A stretch of 39,740 nt of DNA from Muribaculaceae bacterium Isolate-104 (HZI) (GTDB lineage: Bacteria; Bacteroidota; Bacteroidia; Bacteroidales; Muribaculaceae). A program made the position numbers and the translations under genes. The stretch spans positions 1 to 39,740 of the forward strand of contig RIBJ01000045.1 of NCBI GenBank assembly GCA_003762715.1, written 5' to 3'. Below, piece after piece: positions 1-8,689 of this stretch (the first letter of the stretch is position 1; each line of letters opens with the position of its first letter). The notes beneath the pieces are model-generated. The model saw nothing but the letters and a program-made list of their open reading frames with translations, had not been told where the DNA came from and made no database searches.

Positions 1-87
1 CCGCTTGGGGAACTCTTTGACAAACCTAACAACAATATTATCAATGAGCTTGATGATTCAAGTGAACCAAATTTGTTTAATTGTTAA
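1..87 (+). CDS. C-terminal fragment of an unidentified forward gene
   Basis: Frame 1 is open from the window edge for 28 codons and stops at a TAA (85-87), encoding an Asn/Asp/Leu-rich tail ending in NLFNC. It converges on the minus-strand TerB-like gene, with a hairpin in between, which suits the end of a real gene. No domain is visible and the family cannot be named. Such a short open frame could also be chance. Confidence 0.4.
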   Translation, partial: PLGELFDKPNNNIINELDDSSEPNLFNC

Positions 88-100
88 ACTTATATAAACC

Positions 101-120
101 GTCCACAATTTTTAGTGGAC
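101..120. terminator. Hairpin between converging genes
   Basis: GTCCAC (101-106) and GTGGAC (115-120) form a perfect 6-bp stem around an A/T-rich 8-nt loop. It lies between the forward tail ending at 87 and the minus-strand TerB-like stop codon (112-114), which falls in the loop. A possible bidirectional terminator; the flanking T-runs are weak. Confidence 0.4.
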
Positions 121-774
121 ACACATGTTGTTACAGAGTAAATCCTTGCAGAAAACACCAGTTGTCATCTTCATAAGTGACTTATAGGCATTCTCTATAC
201 CAGACTCGCTCATTGAAGGAGCGAGGAATGAAAGTATCTGATGAAACAGTTTAGAGTCAGTGTCTTGATAATGTTCAATTATCTTAGGCGGATATACGAA
301 GTGGAAGCCGGCCAGCTGAAACTCTTTGAACAGCGAGCGATAATTCTCACGTATTGCCTCATTGGTAGCGGCATCATAATCACTCTCGATATAAAGTGAT
401 GTTGCTATGTCGATATTAAAACTTGCCTTGGGAATAGAGAACGTCTCAACCCTGAAAGGTTGTTCCGAGTCAAGCATCAATATCAGTGCTATCAATATCA
501 GTGCTTCGGAATGAGCGCAGAAGCCATCGCTCACGGTCATTGAACGGCAATCGCTCAATAGGTCTTCTTTCAAGCCCTGAACACCGGAATTGCAAATAGA
601 TACCAATGCGTCAGAAAAAGACAAGTATTGCGCTTCTGTTTCGATTTCCTTGTCAATAGAATATTTTGCGCAAACCCGATTCCAGCATTCCATCTCACCC
701 GTATCAATGATACGGTCAGCTTTAATCAAGTCTGCAAATATCCGGGCGATTGCTATTTTATGAACCCTTAGCAT
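112..774 (-). CDS. TerB-like protein, last gene of the cargo operon
   Basis: This 220-aa soluble protein resembles the helical TerB/TerB-like fold. Near the N-terminus is a segment of the type IARIFADLIKADRIIDTGE, matching the family pattern of a hydrophobic helix, an acidic D/G turn and a following Glu. A second similar unit, DGFCAHSEALILIALILMLD, starts near residue 83. TerB proteins are metal-binding and act with TerC/TerD proteins near the membrane in stress and phage-inhibition phenotypes. The C-terminus is Cys-rich (three Cys in the last dozen residues) and may bind metal or form disulfides; this is inference. It follows the lipoprotein gene by 23 bases and closes the ten-gene operon. 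Family assignment is by motif only, and the middle of the protein is unassigned. Confidence 0.6.
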   Translation of the reverse strand: MLRVHKIAIARIFADLIKADRIIDTGEMECWNRVCAKYSIDKEIETEAQYLSFSDALVSICNSGVQGLKEDLLSDCRSMTVSDGFCAHSEALILIALILMLDSEQPFRVETFSIPKASFNIDIATSLYIESDYDAATNEAIRENYRSLFKEFQLAGFHFVYPPKIIEHYQDTDSKLFHQILSFLAPSMSESGIENAYKSLMKMTTGVFCKDLLCNNMCVH

Positions 775-797
775 TAACTGTTAATAGAAAGGAAAGG

Positions 798-1391
798 TTA
801 CTTCATGAATTCAGACTCTGAGATTTCGATAGTCCCGAAACTATTCTGAAGTTCACTATCCACGACATTTATTTGAAGTAGATAATTCACTACGTTTGAA
901 GAGTTCTTTTTCCCAAAGTCAAAAATGTCGGTACTCCTATCGTAAGTTACGTTTGAAGTGAATTTGGCGTTAAGAGTTCCGTTTCCATTGTCATACTCCA
1001 TCCAATCTTTACCATACGCTAACTTCAGATAATATTTGCCTTGTGGAATCATCTGAATATTTGCCGATGAGTTTTCTGGTACAAAAACATATCGGATACA
1101 TTTATCTGTAGCAACATCCATTATTTTTATTGCTACATCACATCCTTTACCAATCCCTATATCAAAGTAATTGTCCTGCTGGCCAAATTTGCTTTTGACT
1201 CCATATTCTTTTGGCAACTCTCCCGATGGTTTTATCTTTGGAATATACCAGCCTTCGCTAATGAGCTTATTTTGAGAATCTGATAGTGTTATTGTCTCTG
1301 ATTGGTTATTAGACACATTATTAGCACATCCGCCAATAGTTATAGAAACGAATACAACGAGTAGTGAAAGTAGTATCTTATATGTTTTCAT
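798..1391 (-). CDS. Predicted lipoprotein of the Ter-like operon
   Basis: This 197-aa protein starts with a lipoprotein signal peptide: basic MKTYK, a hydrophobic core, and a lipobox ending TIGGC with the lipidated Cys near residue 22, followed by an Asn/Ser-rich linker. The mature part looks beta-rich, with alternating aromatic/hydrophobic strands and a KYYLKLAYG segment, suggesting a small periplasmic or surface beta domain. I do not recognise the family. Its start codon overlaps the stop of the small membrane gene upstream (shared bases 1389-1390), so the two are translationally coupled. The operon therefore encodes two lipoproteins, this one and the vWA-like one at its head, suggesting an envelope-facing module. 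Confidence 0.65.
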   Translation of the reverse strand: MKTYKILLSLLVVFVSITIGGCANNVSNNQSETITLSDSQNKLISEGWYIPKIKPSGELPKEYGVKSKFGQQDNYFDIGIGKGCDVAIKIMDVATDKCIRYVFVPENSSANIQMIPQGKYYLKLAYGKDWMEYDNGNGTLNAKFTSNVTYDRSTDIFDFGKKNSSNVVNYLLQINVVDSELQNSFGTIEISESEFMK

Positions 1392-1564
1392 TGAAAAAGG
1401 GATGTCAAATAGTTAAGAATACACACAACTATAATTGCTATGCCAATTATTCGGCACAACATAGCAATTGCTTTTTTGTATGATTTCTTTTTCACCATAT
1501 CATTGGTCAGGATAGGAACCACCAACCATACTACAAGACCGATAATTATAGTTATTATGCTCAT
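1388..1564 (-). CDS. Small two-TM membrane protein (58 aa)
   Basis: Translation from the ATG at 1564 gives a 58-residue protein starting MSIITIIIGLVVWLVVPIL. It has two hydrophobic helices (about residues 3-19 and 38-53) separated by a Lys-rich loop (KKKSYKK). Its TGA overlaps the ATG of the following lipoprotein gene, the typical sign of a real operon member. It fills what would otherwise be a 247-base gap in a tightly packed operon. No family is recognised. By the positive-inside rule the loop would be cytoplasmic with both termini outside. Start and frame are supported by coupling and composition, not by homology. Confidence 0.65.
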   Translation of the reverse strand: MSIITIIIGLVVWLVVPILTNDMVKKKSYKKAIAMLCRIIGIAIIVVCILNYLTSLFQ

Positions 1565-1638
1565 ATATTTGATAATAACATAGGTGAAGAAGTTTTGTCA
1601 TTGACTCCACTCCTTCACCTATGTGATATTAGGAATGA

Positions 1639-2214
1639 TTAGAATACGCCTTCACGTTTCAGTTCATTTACTCGATTTTGAATCGGCTGATATTTTGCGC
1701 CAAGTTTATCTTTACGTTCCTGACCGATACCATACTCACCACGGATAACTTTTATCGCCTCTGCCTCAACATCATTAGAGACTGATGCTGATTCTGTAGC
1801 TTTTGGTTGTGTTTGTTCGGTCACAACGTTCGTTACAGGAGCTTCAGCTTTAGGCTCTGCAGCGGGTTGTTCAGTCTGAGTTGCTTCGGATGCTTCTTCG
1901 GAGTTGGCCTCATCTTGAACACCTTCAGGTTGATCAGTAGCTTCATCAACACTTTCAACGGCTGAGACCTCTTCTACAACCTCTGTTTCGGTTTGAGCAG
2001 GTTGCTCTTTTTCCGATTTTGAGAATAAGAAGTATCCGATGATGCACAGAACAATCACGCCAACTACCCACCAAATCCATTTGTTGGACTTGGAGTTTTC
2101 CGGCTCGAGAGTAGGAGTTGACTCGGGCTTAGGCGCAACAACAGGCTGAGGTTCTTCTTCAACCTTCTTGCGAAGTTGAACCTTGTGCTTGAGTTTTACG
2201 TCCGAATTGGCCAT
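1639..2214 (-). CDS. Single-TM protein with CW_7-like cell-wall-binding C-terminus
   Basis: This 191-aa protein has four parts: a basic N-terminal motif VKLKHKVQLRKK (residues 6-17), a Pro/Glu spacer, one TM helix at about residues 47-66 (WIWWVVGVIVLCIIGYFLF), and a long Glu/Pro/Ala/Thr-rich linker of about 80 residues. The C-terminal 40 residues carry the pattern VIRGEYGIGQERKDKLG followed by QNRVNEL. This matches the consensus of the CW_7 (Cpl-7) repeat, which binds peptidoglycan in phage and bacterial lysins. A cytoplasmic basic tail, membrane anchor, flexible linker and wall-binding tail would tether the operon's cytoplasmic machinery to the cell wall. The N-terminal motif is shared with the TerD-like neighbour, whose stop overlaps this ATG by one base. 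CW_7 is assigned by pattern only. Confidence 0.65.
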   Translation of the reverse strand: MANSDVKLKHKVQLRKKVEEEPQPVVAPKPESTPTLEPENSKSNKWIWWVVGVIVLCIIGYFLFSKSEKEQPAQTETEVVEEVSAVESVDEATDQPEGVQDEANSEEASEATQTEQPAAEPKAEAPVTNVVTEQTQPKATESASVSNDVEAEAIKVIRGEYGIGQERKDKLGAKYQPIQNRVNELKREGVF

Positions 2215-2795
2215 CAGTCTTCACAAATGAGAGCAAAGCCGGGGATTTCGTCGAACGCCTTACCGAGACTCATAACTCGGCTTTCATTCTTAAGTGCGAA
2301 CTCACCACCTTTGTTCTTGATTGAACATACGCAGTAAACGTGACCTTCATCTGATGAGTCAGCGAGTACTTCCAGATAGTCACCGCTGTCGCTCTTGACT
2401 TCGATACGACCGCCTTCTTCAGCGTAAGTAACATCGTCTCCTTCGATAGCAGCACCGTAATTGACGATGCAAACGAAAGCCTCATCTATGTCATCAAGTT
2501 TGGCTATATTGATTTGTTCGCTTTCTTCACCACCGGGAGCGGGTTCCTTGTTGTCCCCGAGATGGAGCATGAACGGGAACTTTTCGAGTGAGCCAAGGTC
2601 ACTCTTTTTCTGACGGTACTCGTTGGAGAATACGCCACCTACTTCACCGTCTTTCTTACGGAAGAAAAGACATAAGTCGAGGTCTGTGTCTGAGGTCCAG
2701 TAGAGGTTGACCTTGAGTTTTCCGCCAAAAGTGAAGGCGGCTTCCTCCTGCTTGCGGCGGAGGGTAATTTTCTTTTTAAGTTTTACTTCTGCCAT
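2214..2795 (-). CDS. TerD-domain protein
   Basis: This 193-aa protein has a TerD/CABP-like beta-sandwich. The core starts near residue 25 with KLKVNLYWTSDTDLDLCLFF, the family signature: a beta strand followed by an acidic D-x-D-L-D loop that binds Ca2+ in TerD homologues. Later come the conserved GGEESEQINIAKLDDIDE segment (near 88-105) and further strands. TerD proteins are associated with tellurite, phage and colicin resistance and with membrane stress. The first 15 residues (AEVKLKKKITLRRK) precede the domain and resemble the N-terminus of the next gene product, so they may be a shared docking or membrane-surface peptide. It overlaps the next gene by one base and follows the TPR gene by 12. 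The family call is fairly safe; the function here is inferred. Confidence 0.8.
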   Translation of the reverse strand: MAEVKLKKKITLRRKQEEAAFTFGGKLKVNLYWTSDTDLDLCLFFRKKDGEVGGVFSNEYRQKKSDLGSLEKFPFMLHLGDNKEPAPGGEESEQINIAKLDDIDEAFVCIVNYGAAIEGDDVTYAEEGGRIEVKSDSGDYLEVLADSSDEGHVYCVCSIKNKGGEFALKNESRVMSLGKAFDEIPGFALICED

Positions 2796-2807
2796 ATTGT
2801 TATGTTA

Positions 2808-5291
2808 TTAAAAATTGAAGTCATCGTTAGTTGTACGTTTGGTTGGTTGATGATCTCCAACCCGATTTGAGTTATTGTCAAAGAAGTCATCAGTCTTCTT
2901 TGGAGTAATAGAATTTGTTCTCTTTTGCTGCATATTCTGTTTAGCTCTTTTGGGAGTTTCAGGAATAGCAAAGAATTCATCTTCTGTGTTACTTTCAGAT
3001 TGGGGTGAGTTAAACCCTATACGTGTACGTTTAGGAGTCTCAACTGTAGTATGCGCCGTAGCACCTCCGAAAGAAAAGATTTTACGTCGTAAGTCTTTTA
3101 CGGTAGCTTGTTCAGATGGATAATTTTGAGCAAACCTGTTTAGCTCAACTTCTGCCTCATTCATTCGCTGGTCTAAAATCAGCTTATTTATGGTTGCAAG
3201 GGCTTTTTCTTTAGCTTCTCTTACGCGGGTTTCTTCCAGTCGTTTTTTTGCCTTCAATAAGAATTGTGACACTAAATTATCCGATGATATACTAAGATAG
3301 TTCTCGCAGAGTAATTTGAGTTTAGTCCAATCCTCATCATAATGTGCCTTGTTTATGTCTTCCTTGAGCGCTGCAAGTTTACGCTTATTTTCATCATGTT
3401 CTTTACGAAGGGAAATGAGCCGTTCCTTTTTTGAAGTCCATTTGGAGAGATTGGCTACATCTTCCTCTATTAGAACTTCGCAAATCTGAATTGCCGCATC
3501 AAAGTCATTAGCAGCCTCCGACTCCCTCAGTCTTGCCACAAACTCCTGAACTTTCTCTTCTTGCTTAGAACGCACATCCGAAATACGACGCTTTATGGAT
3601 TTAGCCTCTGCATTTGAAGGGTCAAGATTAAGTACTTTGCCCACTTCCTCAAGAGCCTCGTCATAAAGTTTTTGAGCAAAAAACATATCCGCACGATTAA
3701 GGAAATTAGTTACTTTTTCCTTAATATCAAGTTGACGCTTAGAGTCGCGTTTGATTCGTAGTGCTTCCTCAGAATCTGGACGCAGTTCCAATGCCATATC
3801 ACTTTGAGAAATGGCATCGTTCCATCTACCTTCGGAATAAGCATTTTTTATTCTTTGAAGAATAGTTGAAAAATGCTTATTATTGGCTCTTTGCTCCGCG
3901 AGTAATTGTTGAGCGAGAGCTTGTTTCTCTTTGGCATATTCATCATCGGGATGATGAGTTAACGCAATTCCGGCCCACTCACGCATATTTTCGTAGTCAT
4001 GTTCACTTTCGTAACGTTCTACGTTTTCTATCGCGTTCTTATATTCCTTTTCAGATTTCAGAGCAGCATCTTTCTTTGCCTGCTCTTCTTGAGCAGCAGC
4101 CATTGCAGCCTCCTTTCGTGCCGCTTCTTCTCTTGCATGACGATTAAGTTCCTCCTGAAGTTTTGCATCTTTTACAAAATCCTCAGTTGCCTCCTTAAAC
4201 TGAGCGCAATCGATTTGTGCATAAACACTAACTACTTTAGGCAACTCAACTTCACGATATTTCACAAGCTTATTCTCACTTACTATGAACTTACTGTTTA
4301 TAGCAGCTGAGAATTTTGTATTTGTAAAGGTATTGCCGATGAATACAATACCCTCTATTTCGTGAGATTTAACATTGTTAGAGCGCACAAAATCTGCAAT
4401 TTTACGAACAATTTCGTCAACTAATCCTTCAGTACGCTGGTCTAAATCTATTGGTTTGATAGGTACAGTGTAAGGATTATTGGGAGCAACTGCAAAAGTG
4501 ATATTGGGCAGACTCACGGGAATACCCGGACGACGGTTCGCAATTTGGCTCAACCAATTATCTGCAAATCGTTCCTGTCGTTTGTATTCTTTTGCAAATT
4601 CGTCTGACGTTGATAAGAATCGTGTTGTTCGGTTTATGTTCTCAACAACTGATTCAATCAAAGCTCTTTTTCTGACATCAAGTCCAAAGCCGAGCAAAGT
4701 TGACTCGTTTACTCTGACAAATAGATTTTCTACCGACTTATACAAAGAGAAGTGCATGTTGTCATTGGTCGCAACAAGCACAAGATACATTCCGGGGGTA
4801 GTGAATACTCCTCGTTTTTTCGATTCCTCGAGACCAAGATGAGAAATTCGTGCAACGCTCTCGATAACATTGAAATTCGCCTCTTCCAGTTCTTGAAGGA
4901 ATTTCCAACGTGCTACGTCAGAGATGTCGGCAGAGAATGAGATATATGTATCTACTTTCCCCTGTTCTTGAATAGCCTCATGAAGATGACTGAAGATATT
5001 AGCCACTTTGAATATCTCTCTCATCTCCTCCGGCCGATTGTCATAACGAGTGAAATGGTTGTCGTCAGACTCTATCAATGGGAAAATGTCACCGAAATAA
5101 TGCGGTTCCTTATCTCTATAATTGTCCTCAAACGTTTTTCCGTAAACTATTCTATTGTTTGCAGTATCTTCATGGAAGAACAACCATACGCGATCCTCTC
5201 CATTTGGCAAAGTGAGGGGTATCACGTTACCGTCGATGTTGACGGCAACCGTGATGAACCATTTGTCTATATATAGAGAGAGTGATTTCAT
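2808..5291 (-). CDS. Degenerate ASKHA-like / coiled-coil / TPR scaffold protein
   Basis: This is an 827-aa protein. Residues 1-365 look like a diverged Hsp70/actin-fold (ASKHA) domain: an opening SLYIDKWFITVAVNIDG strand pair in the phosphate-1 position, and near 315 IEGIVFIGNTFTNTKFSAAI, which resembles the adenosine-motif region of Hsp70s. The catalytic Gly/Asp motifs are eroded, so it may not hydrolyse ATP. Residues 375-430 form an Ala/Glu/Lys coiled coil. Then come TPR-like helical pairs to about 740 (for example GRWNDAISQSDMALELRPDSEEAL and KLYDEALEEVGKVLNLDPSN). The last 80 residues are disordered, with repeated TPKR/TPKK and acidic-Phe motifs (DEFF, DDFF, NDDFNF). It sits between the large ASKHA gene and terD, with gaps of 9 and 12 bases. 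A scaffold role is inferred; the ASKHA reading is tentative. Confidence 0.6.
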   Translation of the reverse strand: MKSLSLYIDKWFITVAVNIDGNVIPLTLPNGEDRVWLFFHEDTANNRIVYGKTFEDNYRDKEPHYFGDIFPLIESDDNHFTRYDNRPEEMREIFKVANIFSHLHEAIQEQGKVDTYISFSADISDVARWKFLQELEEANFNVIESVARISHLGLEESKKRGVFTTPGMYLVLVATNDNMHFSLYKSVENLFVRVNESTLLGFGLDVRKRALIESVVENINRTTRFLSTSDEFAKEYKRQERFADNWLSQIANRRPGIPVSLPNITFAVAPNNPYTVPIKPIDLDQRTEGLVDEIVRKIADFVRSNNVKSHEIEGIVFIGNTFTNTKFSAAINSKFIVSENKLVKYREVELPKVVSVYAQIDCAQFKEATEDFVKDAKLQEELNRHAREEAARKEAAMAAAQEEQAKKDAALKSEKEYKNAIENVERYESEHDYENMREWAGIALTHHPDDEYAKEKQALAQQLLAEQRANNKHFSTILQRIKNAYSEGRWNDAISQSDMALELRPDSEEALRIKRDSKRQLDIKEKVTNFLNRADMFFAQKLYDEALEEVGKVLNLDPSNAEAKSIKRRISDVRSKQEEKVQEFVARLRESEAANDFDAAIQICEVLIEEDVANLSKWTSKKERLISLRKEHDENKRKLAALKEDINKAHYDEDWTKLKLLCENYLSISSDNLVSQFLLKAKKRLEETRVREAKEKALATINKLILDQRMNEAEVELNRFAQNYPSEQATVKDLRRKIFSFGGATAHTTVETPKRTRIGFNSPQSESNTEDEFFAIPETPKRAKQNMQQKRTNSITPKKTDDFFDNNSNRVGDHQPTKRTTNDDFNF

Positions 5292-5300
5292 ATTATCACG

Positions 5301-8300
5301 TTATTGATTAAAGACCTTGCGAACGAGGGATTTGAGGAAACAAGCACCCTCAGCTATGATAATAGGCTGGTGATAGTGGAATCCATCGCCATTCTTACTA
5401 TTACGTGATGCTTTCTTGTATTCCTGATCACTTGTACAGAAAGGTATAATCCTGTTGGGAAGATCATCGAGTTCATCACGAAGTTGCTCGTCAGCCTTCT
5501 TATAGAGATTTGTCCGCTTGCTTACAAAATCAATGAATAAATCCATATATTTCTCAAAGTTTTGAACCCCTGAGAAATCAAAATTACTCATATCGTCAGC
5601 AAACTGGTCTCCTGTAATTTCTTCATCTGGAGCTATGGAGATATTGATACCATCACGTAGGAATGTTACGCCGGTTTCACCACATATATCCGAATCTGAC
5701 AGCGTTGATACTACTGCAAGTTCTTTCTGCTCACAAAGTCCTCTTGCAACTTCAGTCTTGTTATCGTTCTCAATTTCCTCACGATATGTGACTTTCACAT
5801 TACTCTCGGGCATTACGAGTTTTAGACCTGTGTTTACACAGTTATTGTAGAACTCATTCGTAGTTCGTGTGCTTGTTGCATGACGTAGCCAATGGAAGAT
5901 GCGACCACCTTTGCCGAAGGGGAGCAAATCCACTTTCTCAATATTGCCAAGACGATTCTCCTTGATTGACTTACCAATGAGCATTCCTGAATAGAACAGC
6001 AACAAGCCGCAGACATAAGCCGGTATTGTGAATACGAACTTGGCGTTTGCTGCCAACGAATCGTAGAATACATCATATTCTTCCTGAGTTTTGAGCTGGT
6101 CAAAGATATTGTTCAAGAAATATGGTGCTTTATCCGGATGAGTAAGAACATCCTTTATATTTTCTACGTGGACATTTGTATTATGTCCTTCGTGGAAGTC
6201 AACGAGGGCTTGACGGAATTGCTCTGATTTAATAACTGCATCAAAGAATACTCCGGCAGCAAGGCGGACAGAACTTTCTCTAAAGAGAGAAGGCTTATTG
6301 CTGTCTTGTGGGTTCTTTGCGATTAGTAAGATATCACTAGTACTTCCGCCGACGTCTATTCCAAGGAACATGTTGTTTCCGGATAAACCGAAATCCTGTG
6401 ACATTGCATAACTGCAAACAGCCTCCGCTTCTGTGATAAAATCACCTGGAAGTTCCGGCTTGCGACCAAATGGCGTAATTTTACACAAGTCTTCATAAAT
6501 TCTTTCCAGTTCGTCTCTGTCAGATGGCATCATTGAACCCGGAAAACTCCAGAAAATTTCTTCTGGTCGAATACGGTTTGTATAAAGGAAAGCACAGGCT
6601 TGAAGCCATATTGATTTGAGGAAAGCTCTTTTCTTTTCACGACCTTTGTCATTGTCAAGCCACTTCATATTGTAATGAAGTGTACCTGCCTGAGTCTTTA
6701 TTTCAAACTCGTTCATTTCTTGAACTCGCACATTCGGTCTGTTCACCGGAACGCCTCCGGCGACTTCCTCCGATTGATTGGGGCCAACATAGCGTGAGTC
6801 GTGTTCATGAAGCCAAGATTTGAGTTGTCCGTTCTCAGAAGGATAATTTGTGAAGAACAAGAGTTCGTTATTCTCAGCCACAGCACGTTTGTCGTTATTT
6901 TCTCGTCCTACCAAAACGGCGCGGTAGTTACCAAAGACCATTGGCCTTGCACCACGGTCATTGGCATTGTAGAACAGACAGGTGTTATTACTGCCAAAGT
7001 CCACACCAACTACTGCCGGCGAGTTCATATCAACTGATGTCAAATCCTTGACAACATCTTGACGCATCATTAAGAATCCAGCCCCCATTGTCTTGCCCGT
7101 AACACGAACAACTGCATAAAGGCCGCACATAGGCTTATTGGAAGCAATGATATTATATTTCGGTAGATTATCACTTTGTCCACTCGGGAATGTCACGAGT
7201 TTCTTAATATCTACCTGCTTTTCCTCTTCAGGAGTAGGTTCGTAACGCGAAGTCAAGAACTGACCATCAATAGTTTTAAGTATCTCACCCTTTGTCTTAT
7301 ACAATGGCAAGAACTGTTCTGTATCAGTGTCCGTGAATTCTGAGAATAGGTAATACTTGTTCCATTTCTCTGAAACGAAGTTTGGCCAAGCGATAACCTT
7401 ACCTTGATTCTGAACCCAGTGAATGTTGTACTCGCGGTCGTTTAGAGTAACACTTTCACCATCAATCTCGACTACCAACGATACACTGAGCATCCCGGCA
7501 TCGGTAAGATGACAGGTCAATCGTGTATTGGAGTTTCCACTATATCCGAGAATAGTGTCAAACTTATTTTGGAAAATGTCTATGCCAATTTCAGACAATG
7601 GAACGCTGAAATAGAATGTTTCACCTGTCTGAATATCATTGAACGACAGATAGTAAACTGGCGAATCGGAAAGTTTTGGACGCTGTGCTTTAGGTTCAAT
7701 CCAACCTACAACATATTCATCACGACTAAGAAGTTCTTGAATATCTCCGATGGTCTGATAATCACCTTCATTCACATAAGTGAAAGTGAAATCCGGTTTT
7801 AGATATACCGGCACATCGCTCTTGAATAGCCCGGCAAATGGTTCTTGAAGACCACCGTATTGTGCAACGGGTCCAACTTTCTTCAAACCATTACCTTTGT
7901 CGGTAAGTTCCTGCTCCCACTTACGGGCCATTCCCTTGAAGCCGGAAAGATTGATTGTCTTTTTCCCTCCTCGCTGAGAGTTAATCATAGTCTCAAACTG
8001 TGCAACATTTTTATTCAAGTTCTGAATAAAAAGAAATACTTTCTGTAGTTGCTGGGGAGTTAGGTAGCGAGTAGGATCCTCAAATTTACCATTTCTATAC
8101 CAATTGATATCTGAAGCGGTATCGCCCAATCCTGAGTAGTTGACCCCGGTGAAAACTCCTGTTAATGGCGATGTTCCACCGACAAGTTGATTGCGGTAGT
8201 AAATCAGATGTACAAAAGGTTGTGCATCAGGATTCTTTGCCAGTTCCTGTTGGTTAGACCACACGTCTTTGTCATCAAATAGCATCCTGCCAAAAGCGGA

Positions 8301-8681
8301 GGCTATCCCATAGTCATCACCTTTTATATTCATGTGAACCGGAGCAGAGAATCGTATGCGGTCGGGATAGAGTGCTATTGTGGCTAACAACCCACGCCAT
8401 TCACCATGAAGTATCTCATAGAAATTGAGAAGTCCTCCATTATCAATATTGGGATTAGGATTGTTTATTGTATCAAGAGCATACTTGAATAGTTTGGCTC
8501 GAGCCCACGGAGAAGGCACACCAGAGATGAGTGCACTCAAAGTCTGGGCATTTACATTGCCGAGAATGTCGCCTGTCTGGATACCCTGAATATAGGAATT
8601 CGCCATATTCAGCTCATTCCATTCACCTTGTGTTCCGGTGTTCAGAGTGGTGTAACTCTGGATGAGAAGTGCTTTAGACAT
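5301..8681 (-). CDS. Large Hsp70/actin-superfamily (ASKHA) ATPase
   Basis: In this 1126-aa protein the C-terminal half carries ASKHA motifs: phosphate-1 GVDFGSNNT (559-567), a connect-1-like FITEAEAVCSYA (749-760) and phosphate-2 GIDVGGSTSD (774-783). Unlike the neighbouring scaffold protein, these nucleotide-binding residues are intact, so ATP binding is likely. The first 550 residues precede the ATPase and match no family I can name; they may be the effector or partner-binding part. The general shape recalls very large SrfB-type Hsp70-like proteins, but I cannot show homology. It is 8 bases from the tubulin-like gene and 9 from the TPR gene, so it probably forms a complex with both. It is the largest gene of the operon. 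No signal peptide or TM helix is visible, so it should be cytoplasmic. Confidence 0.7.
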   Translation of the reverse strand: MSKALLIQSYTTLNTGTQGEWNELNMANSYIQGIQTGDILGNVNAQTLSALISGVPSPWARAKLFKYALDTINNPNPNIDNGGLLNFYEILHGEWRGLLATIALYPDRIRFSAPVHMNIKGDDYGIASAFGRMLFDDKDVWSNQQELAKNPDAQPFVHLIYYRNQLVGGTSPLTGVFTGVNYSGLGDTASDINWYRNGKFEDPTRYLTPQQLQKVFLFIQNLNKNVAQFETMINSQRGGKKTINLSGFKGMARKWEQELTDKGNGLKKVGPVAQYGGLQEPFAGLFKSDVPVYLKPDFTFTYVNEGDYQTIGDIQELLSRDEYVVGWIEPKAQRPKLSDSPVYYLSFNDIQTGETFYFSVPLSEIGIDIFQNKFDTILGYSGNSNTRLTCHLTDAGMLSVSLVVEIDGESVTLNDREYNIHWVQNQGKVIAWPNFVSEKWNKYYLFSEFTDTDTEQFLPLYKTKGEILKTIDGQFLTSRYEPTPEEEKQVDIKKLVTFPSGQSDNLPKYNIIASNKPMCGLYAVVRVTGKTMGAGFLMMRQDVVKDLTSVDMNSPAVVGVDFGSNNTCLFYNANDRGARPMVFGNYRAVLVGRENNDKRAVAENNELLFFTNYPSENGQLKSWLHEHDSRYVGPNQSEEVAGGVPVNRPNVRVQEMNEFEIKTQAGTLHYNMKWLDNDKGREKKRAFLKSIWLQACAFLYTNRIRPEEIFWSFPGSMMPSDRDELERIYEDLCKITPFGRKPELPGDFITEAEAVCSYAMSQDFGLSGNNMFLGIDVGGSTSDILLIAKNPQDSNKPSLFRESSVRLAAGVFFDAVIKSEQFRQALVDFHEGHNTNVHVENIKDVLTHPDKAPYFLNNIFDQLKTQEEYDVFYDSLAANAKFVFTIPAYVCGLLLFYSGMLIGKSIKENRLGNIEKVDLLPFGKGGRIFHWLRHATSTRTTNEFYNNCVNTGLKLVMPESNVKVTYREEIENDNKTEVARGLCEQKELAVVSTLSDSDICGETGVTFLRDGINISIAPDEEITGDQFADDMSNFDFSGVQNFEKYMDLFIDFVSKRTNLYKKADEQLRDELDDLPNRIIPFCTSDQEYKKASRNSKNGDGFHYHQPIIIAEGACFLKSLVRKVFNQ

Positions 8682-8689
8682 ATCCTATA

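Noticed and set aside
112-2795. Tellurite-resistance operon
   Set aside because: Only TerB- and TerD-like members are present; TerC, TerA and TerZ are missing and the other genes are unrelated, so tellurite resistance is not supported.
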